Positions 1-6,118 of a stretch of DNA of 12,790 nucleotides are shown piece after piece (the stretch's first letter is position 1; each line of letters begins with the position of its first letter). The stretch spans positions 1 to 12,790 of the forward strand of contig CAZXVH010000134.1 in the NCBI GenBank assembly GCA_964643965.1. The letters run 5' to 3'. Source of the stretch: GCA-2746795 sp964643965. GTDB lineage: Bacteria; Chloroflexota; Anaerolineae; Promineifilales; Promineifilaceae. A model generated the notes under the pieces. It saw nothing but the letters and a program-made list of their open reading frames with translations, did no database searches and was not told the origin of the DNA. The translations under genes and the position numbers were made by a program.

Positions 1-365
1 TCGTCTTCGTAATAAGTTGAGGTGGACGCTGACAGGGCGCCATTGGCTGCGTTTATCTGCTCTTGAAGCTGCAAGATGGTCTGATTAGCCGCCTCAATTT
101 CAGCCTGATACTGCGCTTCTCGCCCCTGCATCGTTTGCACAGCCGTTTCTAAATCGCGCCCATACGTTTGCCAGGCTTGCACCGCCTGGCTGGCATCCGG
201 CTCCAACGGCGGTTCCTGGATGATGAGGGTGGTTGGCTCAGAGACGGCCGTTTCCCCCGCCCCTTCTCCACCCGCACCTATACGATTAAATCCCAACGCC
301 AACATCGTCAGCAATACCAATCCCGTCAAACTACCGGCTGCTAAAATACCTTTTGTTCGGTTCAT
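1..365 (-). CDS. Partial membrane-anchored protein with helical tail, unknown function
   Basis: This reading frame opens with ATG (complement of 363-365) and stays open for 121 codons to the left edge, so the C-terminus is missing. A good ribosome site, GAGGTG, lies about 5 nt upstream of the ATG. The N-terminus (MNRTKGILAAGSLTGLVLL and on to about residue 26) is a basic start followed by one hydrophobic segment, either an uncleaved membrane anchor or a signal peptide. After a Gly/Glu/Pro-rich linker, residues about 55-110 are rich in Gln, Glu and Ala (for example AQYQAEIEAANQTILQLQEQ), suggesting a coiled coil outside the membrane. I do not recognise the family. The gene is divergent from the response regulator at 528, and the boxes at 427-465 lie between them, so it may be a target of that two-component system. 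The frame contains one GACGGCCGTT motif, as in neighbouring genes. Confidence 0.75.
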   Translation of the reverse strand, partial: MNRTKGILAAGSLTGLVLLTMLALGFNRIGAGGEGAGETAVSEPTTLIIQEPPLEPDASQAVQAWQTYGRDLETAVQTMQGREAQYQAEIEAANQTILQLQEQINAANGALSASTSTYYED

Positions 366-426
366 CCTGTCACCTCGTCATAAATTTGATATAAACCAAC
401 TATACGGCAAATCAGGCAGGCTGTGG

Positions 427-465
427 TTAAACCAAGCCTAAATCAGGTTAAATCCACCTTAAATC
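427..465. promoter_or_regulatory. Four phased TTAAATC-like direct repeats, likely response-regulator operator
   Basis: Four heptamers lie in the same orientation: TTAAACC at 427, CTAAATC at 438, TTAAATC at 448 and TTAAATC at 459. The start-to-start steps are 11, 10 and 11 bp, one helical turn each. OmpR/PhoB-type regulators are known to bind tandem direct repeats with this period as head-to-tail dimers. The site sits 62 bp upstream of an OmpR-type regulator gene and 61 bp upstream of a divergent membrane-protein gene, so autoregulation and control of the neighbour are inferred. No convincing -35/-10 pair is visible on the plus strand; TTGCAC (478) with CACAAT (501), spacing 17, is one weak option. 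On the minus strand a -10-like TATAGT (complement of 399-404) is possible. Confidence 0.6.
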
Positions 466-527
466 TGAAAAAGTCGCTTGCACCGCTATTTTGGCTGTGT
501 CACAATGTCCGCAACAGAGAGGCTTTC

Positions 528-1220
528 ATGGCAACGATATTATTAGTAGACGACGACCAGATGATTACCAGCCCCTTAACCAACCGGTTGAAGGAAGCTG
601 GCTATACGGTTTTGGTGGCAAACAACGGCCGTTCCGGTTTAGACATAGCGCTCAATCAACAACCCGATGTCGTTGTGCTGGACGTGATGATGCCCGACAT
701 GGATGGCTGGGCAGTGTGCCAGGCGCTGCGGCAGCAAAGCCCCGTGCCTATCCTCATGCTCACCGCTCGCGGCGACGAAATTGACCGCATCCTCGGGCTA
801 GAACTGGGCGCAGACGATTACCTGACCAAGCCATTCAGCACGCGGGAACTGATCGCCCGTCTGCGTGCGCTGCGGCGGCGCGTCCAGCTGGATCAGGCCG
901 CCGTCGCCCCCGTCACCGAATTGACGAGCGGGCCGGTCAAACTGGTTCTCAATACACGGCAAACCTTTGTAAACGGCCGTGAAGTCTCCCTGCGTTATAA
1001 AGAATTTGAGCTGCTCAGTTTGCTCGTCAGCCGGGCGGGCGATGTGGTCAGCCGCGCCGACTTGTTCGACCAGGTGTGGGGCACCGATTGGCTCGGCGAT
1101 ACGCGCACATTGGACGTCCACATCCGTTGGCTGCGCGAGAAAATCGAAGAAAACGCCAGCCATCCGCGCTACATCCAAACCGTACGCGGGGTGGGCTATC
1201 TCTTTCAAGGAACCGCATGA
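528..1220 (+). CDS. OmpR/PhoB-family response regulator
   Basis: A 230-residue DNA-binding response regulator. Residues 1-118 are a receiver domain: an acidic pocket at D8/D9/D10 (LLVDDDQ), the phospho-acceptor Asp in VVVLDVMMP (about D52), the switch Thr in LMLTAR (about T79) and the conserved Lys in YLTKPF (about K101). Residues about 138-228 form an OmpR-type winged helix (YKEFELLSLL, then the recognition region with TLDVHIRWLREKI, ending TVRGVGYLF). Length and order are normal for the family. The start was placed at ATG 528 because it gives the canonical MATILLVDDD N-terminus and has AGAGAGG about 6 nt upstream; the frame is open further upstream but that extension is not receiver-like. 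The stop overlaps the kinase start (ATGA), so the two are surely co-translated. The ligand or stimulus is unknown. The family assignment is firm; the regulon is not known beyond the boxes at 427-465. Confidence 0.95.
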   Translation: MATILLVDDDQMITSPLTNRLKEAGYTVLVANNGRSGLDIALNQQPDVVVLDVMMPDMDGWAVCQALRQQSPVPILMLTARGDEIDRILGLELGADDYLTKPFSTRELIARLRALRRRVQLDQAAVAPVTELTSGPVKLVLNTRQTFVNGREVSLRYKEFELLSLLVSRAGDVVSRADLFDQVWGTDWLGDTRTLDVHIRWLREKIEENASHPRYIQTVRGVGYLFQGTA

Positions 1221-2659
1221 AACTGCACAGCCTGCGTACCCGCATCCTCATTGCCTTCACCGGCTTGATTCTCATCGGCTTTGCCGCGCTCACCGCCTTC
1301 GCCGGGCAGCAATTGTTTGCCGGCACAACCACCGATTTCAAAGAGCGCATGACAGAGCAAGCCAAATTGATAGCGCGTGGCCTCAGAGACCCGGTCGAGC
1401 ATTTGGCGGAGGGCAAAGAGAGTGCGGCCGATTTGGAAGAAGCGCTGCAAGAGTATGCCGATCAATTTGGTATTGAAGTGTCCCTGCTGCAAGAAAACGG
1501 CCGTTTCTGGTTAGGCGATCCCGTTTCTTCCACGCTATCTCCCGAAAATGCGCCAGAAGTTATCGCTGCCTTAAAGGGAAAGACCGGCGAAAATACACGA
1601 CAAGCCCCCTCTGGTCAGCAAACCCTCTATACCGCCGCCCCCATTGAAGAAGACGATGAGATCATCGGCATAATCCACCTCGCTTCCCCGCTGACAGGCG
1701 CACAATCCCTCATTTGGCAGCGGTGGTCTTTCCTCATTGGCGGCGTTCTCATCCTGGCTTTGTTGGCAATGGGCGTCAGCCTGTGGCTCTCTGCCTCCCT
1801 CACCCGCCCCCTGAGCCAACTGCACGACTCCGCCCGGCAAATCGGCCAGGGCGACTTTTCCCAACGGCTGCCCGAAGACCGCCAGGACGAAATCGGCCAA
1901 CTTGCCGCCGCCTTCAACCAGATGAGTGGTCAAGTCGAAGCCATGATCGAAGAGCAGCGCACCTTCGCGGGCAATGCTTCCCATGAACTGCGCACCCCGC
2001 TCACCACCATCCGCCTGCGCAGTGAAGCCTTGCGTGACGGGGTGCTGGACGAAGAAACCAGCTGCCAATACATTGTCGAAATAGATGATGAAGTCGCTCG
2101 TCTCGGCCGTCTGGTTGAAGACCTCATCCTCATTTCACGCCTGGATTCCGGCCGCTTGCAAGCCGGTCGTGAAGAAATAGACCCCATCCGTTTTCTGCAC
2201 CACCTGGCCCAGGAATTCGACGCCCTGCTCACTGCAAAACAACTGCGGCTAGACCTGACCATACCCGATGATCTGCCCGCCATTCAAGCCAGTCTGAGCC
2301 ATTTGCACGTGGTATTTCGCAATATTCTCACCAATACCATCAAATACACGCCGCCAAACGGCCGTATCTCGTGGCTCGTTTCCCACCAAAAAGGGTATTT
2401 TCACAGCAGCATCACCGATACCGGGCAGGGCATTGCCCCCGAAGACCTGCCCCATTTGTTTGAACGCTTTTACCGCGCCGATAAAGCCCACTCTCGGGAA
2501 ATACCAGGCGTGGGGTTGGGTCTCTCTCTTGTTAAAATGATTGTGGAATTTTACGGTGGGCGTATCGAAATCAGCAGTCCTGGCATTGGCCAGGGAACCA
2601 CTGTCATCGTGCAGTGGCCGTTCGCCGCCGCAGATGACGCAGAGCAGGCGCATTCTTGA
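1217..2659 (+). CDS. Membrane sensor histidine kinase, partner of the adjacent regulator
   Basis: A 480-residue kinase. There are two membrane segments (about residues 10-30 and 171-191) flanking an extracytoplasmic sensor of about 140 residues that I cannot assign to a named fold. They are followed by a HAMP linker (about 192-245, with LTRPLSQLHDSARQI and DEIGQLAAAFNQM), a HisKA domain with H-box ASHELRTPLT (phospho-acceptor H256), and a HATPase domain with N-box NILTNTIKYTPP (about 369-380), G1 DTGQGI (401-406), F-box LFERFYR and G2 GVGLGLSLV (431-439). All catalytic motifs are present, so the enzyme should be active as an autokinase and probably also a phosphatase of the regulator. The start is ATG 1217, inside the regulator's stop region, with AAGGA 6 nt upstream. 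The C-terminal tail (about 470-480) is polar and unremarkable. The signal sensed cannot be read from the sequence. Confidence 0.95.
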   Translation: MKLHSLRTRILIAFTGLILIGFAALTAFAGQQLFAGTTTDFKERMTEQAKLIARGLRDPVEHLAEGKESAADLEEALQEYADQFGIEVSLLQENGRFWLGDPVSSTLSPENAPEVIAALKGKTGENTRQAPSGQQTLYTAAPIEEDDEIIGIIHLASPLTGAQSLIWQRWSFLIGGVLILALLAMGVSLWLSASLTRPLSQLHDSARQIGQGDFSQRLPEDRQDEIGQLAAAFNQMSGQVEAMIEEQRTFAGNASHELRTPLTTIRLRSEALRDGVLDEETSCQYIVEIDDEVARLGRLVEDLILISRLDSGRLQAGREEIDPIRFLHHLAQEFDALLTAKQLRLDLTIPDDLPAIQASLSHLHVVFRNILTNTIKYTPPNGRISWLVSHQKGYFHSSITDTGQGIAPEDLPHLFERFYRADKAHSREIPGVGLGLSLVKMIVEFYGGRIEISSPGIGQGTTVIVQWPFAAADDAEQAHS

Positions 2660-2684
2660 CCGTTCCCCCTGGCGCTCTTACAAT
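2656..2684 (+). promoter_or_regulatory. Near-consensus vegetative promoter for the PfaD-like gene
   Basis: TTGACC (2656-2661) and TACAAT (2679-2684) are separated by 17 bp, close to the primary sigma-factor consensus TTGACA-17-TATAAT. The -35 overlaps the TGA stop of the kinase gene. Expected initiation near 2690-2692 leaves only about 12 nt before the ATG at 2703. This fits the lack of a clear Shine-Dalgarno sequence there and suggests the reductase gene is transcribed independently of the two-component operon with a very short leader. Confidence 0.65.
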
Positions 2685-2702
2685 ATCCAATCGAGTAAAT
2701 TT

Positions 2703-4331
2703 ATGAACAATTACCCAACTCCTGTTCTAAACAACGTATTTGCCTTGCCCACTCAAACCTGGACTGGCCCGGCAACGGCCGTTTCCTTCACCCCCGCCGA
2801 AATCAAAGCCACACTCCACAACCTGGATCAGCCTTGTTACGTGGTGCGCGACGAAAACGGCCGTTTAGGCATAACCCATGAAGCAGGCAGTGGACAAGGG
2901 GTAGAGATGGCGCTGGTAACGGCCGTCCCCCCCCTTTCCGTGCAGCAGTTAGGCGATCCCGAATTCTTGCGCTTTCACGGCGTCAGCTATGCTTACAGCG
3001 CTGGAGCCATGGCCAATGGCATTGCTTCCGAAGAACTGGTCATCGCCATGGGTCAGGCCGGGCTGCTCGCCTCCTTTGGCGCGGCCGGCCTCGTGCCAGA
3101 CCGCGTTCGCGCCGCCATTCAACGCATCCAGACCGCCCTACCCCACGGCCCCTACGCCTTCAACTTGATCCACAGCCCCAACGAAGAAAACTTGGAGAGA
3201 ACGGCCGTTGACCTCTTCCTCACTCACGGCGTCCACACCGTCGAAGCCTCCGCCTTCTTGGGCCTGACTCCCCATATCGTGCGTTACCGGGCGGCCGGCC
3301 TCAGCCTGGATGCGGCGGGCGAAATCATCATCCAAAACAAAGTCATCGCCAAAATTTCGCGGCGTGAAGTGGCCGCTCGTTTCATGGAACCCGCTCCCGC
3401 TAAAATCCTGGACAAACTGGTGGAACAAGGGCTGATTACGCCGCAGCAAGCCCAATTGGCCCGGCGTGTCCCGATGGCCGACGACATCACCGTCGAAGCT
3501 GATTCTGGCGGCCACACTGACAATCGGCCGTTGGTCTGCATGTTGCCATCCATGCTTGCGCTGCGTGACGAGATTCAAATAAAATACAACTATACGAAGC
3601 CAATTCGCGTGGGTGCGGCCGGCGGTATTGGCACAGCGGAAGCAGCTTTGGGCGCGTTTATGATGGGCGCCGCCTACATCGTTACCGGCTCCGTCAACCA
3701 GGCGTGTGCGGAGGCTGGCGCTTCTGAGTACACGCGCAAACTGCTGGCCCAGGCAGATATGGCCGACGTCATGATGGCCCCCGCCGCTGATATGTTTGAG
3801 ATGGGCGTCAAGTTGCAAGTGCTAAAACGGGGCACCATGTTCCCCATGCGGGCGCAGAAACTGTACGATCTCTACCAGGAATACGACAGTATCGACGCTA
3901 TTCCTGCCGATGAGCGGCAAAAGCTGGAAACGCAGGTGTTTAAAGCCAGCCTGGACGAGATTTGGGACGGCTGCGTCGCCTTTTTCAATGAACGTGATCC
4001 CGAGCAGCTTGTCCGCGCCGCAGGCAACCCTAAACGCAAGATGGCTCTCATCTTCCGCTGGTATTTGGGGCTGTCATCTCGCTGGTCAAACGTGGGGGAA
4101 CCGGGCCGCCAGATGGATTATCAAATCTGGTGCGGACCATCGATGGGGGCCTTTAACGATTGGGTGCGCGGCTCTTACCTGGAGCCGATGGAAAACCGGC
4201 GCGTCGCCGACGTGGCCTACCATATCATGACGGGCGCGGCCTATCTCTATCGCCTACAAACGCTCAAAATGAATGGCATAACCATACCGGCCCATCTCGT
4301 CAAATACAATCTGGGCACGGGCGTTTCTTAA
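2703..4331 (+). CDS. PfaD-like FMN-dependent trans-acting enoyl reductase
   Basis: A 542-residue protein of the PfaD/PksE-type group within the nitronate monooxygenase/FabK superfamily. Members are FMN-containing TIM barrels; PfaD acts as an enoyl reductase for polyunsaturated fatty acid or polyketide synthases. Visible marks are the N-terminal linker region typical of PfaD (LDQPCYVVRDENGRLGI), the barrel start GVSYAYSAGAMANGIASEEL (about 93-112), MGQAGLLASFGAAGL (116-130), NLIHSPNEENLE, the His-containing ADSGGHTDNRP (H271 the likely active-site position), the flavin-phosphate loop VGAAGGIGT (303-311) and GSVNQACAEAGAS (329-341). The C-terminal extra domain (about 370-542, GNPKRKMALIFRWYLGLSSRW) is also PfaD-like. 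The start is ATG 2703; the frame is open upstream but that part lies inside the kinase gene. No synthase genes (pfaA-C or PKS) are in the window, so it is either an orphan, acts in trans, or has another substrate. It contains four AACGGCCGT motifs. Confidence 0.85.
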   Translation: MNNYPTPVLNNVFALPTQTWTGPATAVSFTPAEIKATLHNLDQPCYVVRDENGRLGITHEAGSGQGVEMALVTAVPPLSVQQLGDPEFLRFHGVSYAYSAGAMANGIASEELVIAMGQAGLLASFGAAGLVPDRVRAAIQRIQTALPHGPYAFNLIHSPNEENLERTAVDLFLTHGVHTVEASAFLGLTPHIVRYRAAGLSLDAAGEIIIQNKVIAKISRREVAARFMEPAPAKILDKLVEQGLITPQQAQLARRVPMADDITVEADSGGHTDNRPLVCMLPSMLALRDEIQIKYNYTKPIRVGAAGGIGTAEAALGAFMMGAAYIVTGSVNQACAEAGASEYTRKLLAQADMADVMMAPAADMFEMGVKLQVLKRGTMFPMRAQKLYDLYQEYDSIDAIPADERQKLETQVFKASLDEIWDGCVAFFNERDPEQLVRAAGNPKRKMALIFRWYLGLSSRWSNVGEPGRQMDYQIWCGPSMGAFNDWVRGSYLEPMENRRVADVAYHIMTGAAYLYRLQTLKMNGITIPAHLVKYNLGTGVS

Positions 4332-5614
4332 ATCTTTTTCTGGAAATAACGGGAGGCGATCAAATGCCAGATTAGCCCCACGCCCAGCAGCGCCACGCCC
4401 AATAGCCAAATCTGTGTCTCAACCCAGAAAGCCAGGAATAGGCAGGCAGCCAAACCCACCCAGGCAATAAGGCGTGGGAACAGGCGCTCTTCTGGTTTGA
4501 GTTTGAGAGCCGATAAATTGGTAATGGCGTAATAAATGAGGACGGTAAAAGCGCTCAACGACCAGGTTACATAGACATTGCCGATTAATACAAGGACGCC
4601 TATCAGAACGCCCACCACAATAACAGCCACGGGCGGCGTGGTACCGGACGCATCAAGTCGGGCTACGGCCGCAGGCATATCTCGCCGCCGTCCCATCGCT
4701 AACAGCACCCGCGACAACCCCAGCAGCAAATTGAGCAGCACACCCAACATTGCCGTCACCGCGCCAATGGCAATAAGTTGCGGCACAAAAGGCAGACCAA
4801 AGGTGCCGGCGGCGGCTTCCAACGGGGTGGCGCTGATGGTAGCGCCCTGGGCTAAGGCGGCGGCGCCCACTGCGCCAATGCCTACAAACGCCACCGCCAT
4901 GTACAAAACCATGGAGACAAACAGGGTGATGATGATGGCTCGGGGTATCGTTTGCCGGGGCTGGCGCACTTCTTCTCCCATGGTGGCAATGCGGCCGTAA
5001 CCGGTGTAGGCCACAAACATCAAAGCCGTTGCGTGTAAAACCGCGGCGACGCCGTTGGCGCTGCCGTCGGGGAGCAGGGGGGTAAAGTTCACCGCTTCAA
5101 CCGACGGCAGTCCGGCTACGATAAAAACAACCAGGGCTGTCAAGGTCACAGCCACGATAATGGTATTGGTCACATTTGAGCGCCGAATGCCGCTGAGTAC
5201 CACCAGGGTTAATATGATGACTGCGCTCAATGCCAACGGCGCTAAAAGGGTAGAGTTTGGCTGGCCGAGTGCGGCCAGCAAGTAACCGGCAAACCCCAAT
5301 GCAGCGGTGGCGGCCGAAGCGCTTTTTGCCAGAAGAAAGACCCAGCCGGCCAGGAAACCGAGAGTTGGGTTCAGATATTTGTAGCCATATTCATAGGTGC
5401 CGCCGCTTACCGGATGATTGGCTGCTAGTTGGGCGCTGTTTAAGCCATTGCAAGCGGCGACGATGGCGGCAATGGCAATGGCAGCCAGCACTAGCGTCCC
5501 GGCAATGCCTGCGCCCAGCCCTACACTGACAAAAATACCGGTGCCAATGATGGAACCCAATCCCATCATGGTGGCGCCAAAAACGCCTAATTCTCGTTTC
5601 AGTTGTTGGGTCAT
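4328..5614 (-). CDS. APC-superfamily amino acid permease
   Basis: A 428-residue integral membrane transporter with about 12 hydrophobic segments. The N-terminal LKRELGVFGATMMGLGSIIGTGIF (split here: the diagnostic part is GLGSIIGTGIF, about residues 18-28) is the substrate-binding unwound TM1 of APC proteins. Further marks are HPVSGGTYEYGYKYLNP (67-83), FVAYTGYGRIATMGEE with the following RQPRQTIPRAI (about 200-227), and a LLNLLLGLSRVLLAMGRRRDMP loop (294-313, cited from L294). It is probably an amino acid/cation symporter or exchanger; the substrate cannot be told. The chosen start (ATG, complement of 5612-5614) has AAAGG 5 nt upstream and gives the usual short cytoplasmic N-terminus. A GTG start at 5686 with AAAGGGGG upstream would add 24 residues but runs through the leader hairpin. 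The stop shares TTAA with the convergent reductase gene. It contains no AACGGCCGTT motif. Confidence 0.93.
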   Translation of the reverse strand: MTQQLKRELGVFGATMMGLGSIIGTGIFVSVGLGAGIAGTLVLAAIAIAAIVAACNGLNSAQLAANHPVSGGTYEYGYKYLNPTLGFLAGWVFLLAKSASAATAALGFAGYLLAALGQPNSTLLAPLALSAVIILTLVVLSGIRRSNVTNTIIVAVTLTALVVFIVAGLPSVEAVNFTPLLPDGSANGVAAVLHATALMFVAYTGYGRIATMGEEVRQPRQTIPRAIIITLFVSMVLYMAVAFVGIGAVGAAALAQGATISATPLEAAAGTFGLPFVPQLIAIGAVTAMLGVLLNLLLGLSRVLLAMGRRRDMPAAVARLDASGTTPPVAVIVVGVLIGVLVLIGNVYVTWSLSAFTVLIYYAITNLSALKLKPEERLFPRLIAWVGLAACLFLAFWVETQIWLLGVALLGVGLIWHLIASRYFQKKI

Positions 5615-5651
5615 ATTTGCCTTTGGGAAGAATAAGTGTCTGTTATTGCAA

Positions 5652-5692
5652 GGATACGTGATGCGGGAGAAGCCCTTACGCACCACGTATCC
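5652..5692 (-). promoter_or_regulatory. Leader hairpin upstream of the permease gene
   Basis: In the transcript direction GGATACGTGGTGCG (complement of 5679-5692) pairs with CGCATCACGTATCC (complement of 5652-5665) over 14 positions with one G-U pair and a 13-nt loop. It lies 38 nt upstream of the chosen permease start and would hide the alternative GTG start. There is no U tract after it, so it is not an ordinary intrinsic terminator. A role in translation control, mRNA stability or protein binding is inferred; I do not recognise a known riboswitch. Confidence 0.5.
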
Positions 5693-5703
5693 CCCTTTAA
5701 GAT

Positions 5704-5766
5704 TCAGTGACAGTGGGAATCACTTCCCGGCCAATCAAACCGTACAATTTGTGAGCCAACCTTCAT
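5704..5766 (-). CDS. Possible 20-residue upstream ORF (leader peptide) of the permease
   Basis: An ATG (complement of 5764-5766) is preceded by a perfect GAGGAGG with 6 nt spacing, the best ribosome site in this part of the window. The frame runs MKVGSQIVRFDW and ends in SDSHCH before TGA, 20 residues in all. It stops 11 nt before the hairpin at 5652-5692, and the permease follows. A leader peptide coupling translation to the hairpin would make sense for an amino acid transporter; the two His codons near the end are suggestive only. The +1 frame of the same stretch (LAHKLYGLIGREVIPTVTES then TAA) also looks protein-like, so a decayed or frameshifted gene remnant is an alternative. Confidence 0.3.
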   Translation of the reverse strand: MKVGSQIVRFDWPGSDSHCH

Positions 5767-5790
5767 GGGAAGCCTCCTCAGGCGGTTATG

Positions 5791-5808
5791 GGTGAACCCC
5801 GGTTCACC
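5791..5808. repeat. GGTGAACC palindrome, copy 1 (intergenic)
   Basis: GGTGAACC and GGTTCACC form an inverted repeat with a 2-nt centre (CC). The same arms recur as a longer perfect palindrome inside parB at 7540-7561 and nowhere else that I can find in the window. It lies upstream of the permease leader and next to the terminator at 5821. It is a candidate ParB site or a copy of a short dispersed palindrome. Confidence 0.7.
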
Positions 5809-5820
5809 TCATGCTCAAAC

Positions 5821-5863
5821 AAAAAGGGGTGTATGCTATCGTACACCCCTTTTTACATTTTTT
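5821..5863. terminator. Bidirectional intrinsic terminator
   Basis: AAAAAGGGGTGTA (5821-5833) pairs perfectly with TACACCCCTTTTT (5842-5854) around an 8-nt loop, a 13-bp stem. T runs follow on the plus strand (to 5863), and the A run before the left arm supplies U residues on the minus strand. It would end minus-strand transcripts of the ParAB/antirepressor operon before they enter the permease leader. No plus-strand gene obviously needs it, because the reductase gene ends far upstream. Confidence 0.8.
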
Positions 5864-5923
5864 CTATCGCGGGCGGGTGGATTGAGCAACGTGGGGCCAG
5901 GGAAGGACAAGGTCTGGGTTAAT

Positions 5924-5983
5924 AAAATGAGGGCTGGATTTGTAAAACGAGGGCTGGATTTGTAAAACGAGGGCTGAGCTTGT
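5924..5983. repeat. Three tandem 20-bp repeats
   Basis: The unit AAAACGAGGGCTGGATTTGT is present at 5924-5943 (one change, AAAATG), at 5944-5963 (exact) and at 5964-5983 (changed to GAGCTTGT at the end). The third unit merges into the large palindrome at 5968-6015, suggesting the tandem copies arose by slippage from the palindrome's edge or as decayed copies of it. Nothing coding is seen here. Confidence 0.85.
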
Positions 5984-6015
5984 CGAAGCCCGGGCTTCGA
6001 CAAGCTCAGCCCTCG
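5968..6015. repeat. 48-nt perfect palindrome of the CTTCGACAAGCTCAG type
   Basis: CGAGGGCTGAGCTTGTCGAA plus GCCC (5968-5991) is followed with no spacer by its exact reverse complement (5992-6015). The CTTCGACAAGCTCAG core is familiar to me as a common dispersed intergenic repeat in several bacterial groups. In RNA it would form a long perfect hairpin without a U tract. It lies downstream of the antirepressor gene on the minus strand and may protect the 3' end of that transcript or be a target or product of REP-type mobility. Confidence 0.9.
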
Positions 6016-6103
6016 CGTCATATCCCAAACTGTGCCTCTCGGCTGTTTCTTGATTGATAGTAGTAGGCTTCGACAGACTCAACCCTCGCGTCATATGCCA
6101 AAC
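5993..6103. repeat. Imperfect 38-bp direct repeat pair, 73 bp apart
   Basis: 5993-6030 and 6066-6103 match at 34 of 38 positions (start GGCTTCGACA, middle TCGCGTCATAT, end CCAAAC). The first copy includes the right arm of the 48-nt palindrome and continues 15 bp beyond it, so the repeated element is larger than the hairpin arm. The second copy lies just past the antirepressor stop and has no partner arm nearby. The rest of 5864-6118 shows no gene; short minus-strand frames starting in both copies are a by-product of the repeat. Confidence 0.8.
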
Positions 6104-6118
6104 GCTGCGCTTACCCGG

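Noticed and set aside
423..527. Longer N-terminus for the response regulator
   Set aside because: The receiver domain begins at MATILLVDDD from 528; the upstream codons cover the operator boxes.
2541..2702. Extended start of the PfaD-like protein inside the kinase gene
   Set aside because: The added residues are out of family and overlap kinase coding sequence; a promoter lies just before ATG 2703.
3138..3818. 226-codon minus-strand reading frame opposite the PfaD-like gene
   Set aside because: The plus-strand protein has clear family motifs throughout; the antisense frame is a by-product of GC-rich codon structure and has no recognisable domain.
5968..6015. Intrinsic terminator at the large palindrome
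   Set aside because: The stem is perfect but no T run follows on either strand; the nearby hairpin at 5821-5863 fits a terminator better.
5836..6094. Two short minus-strand frames both beginning MTRGLSLSKP
   Set aside because: The shared N-terminus comes from the direct repeat at 5993-6103; the frames have no ribosome sites or family features.
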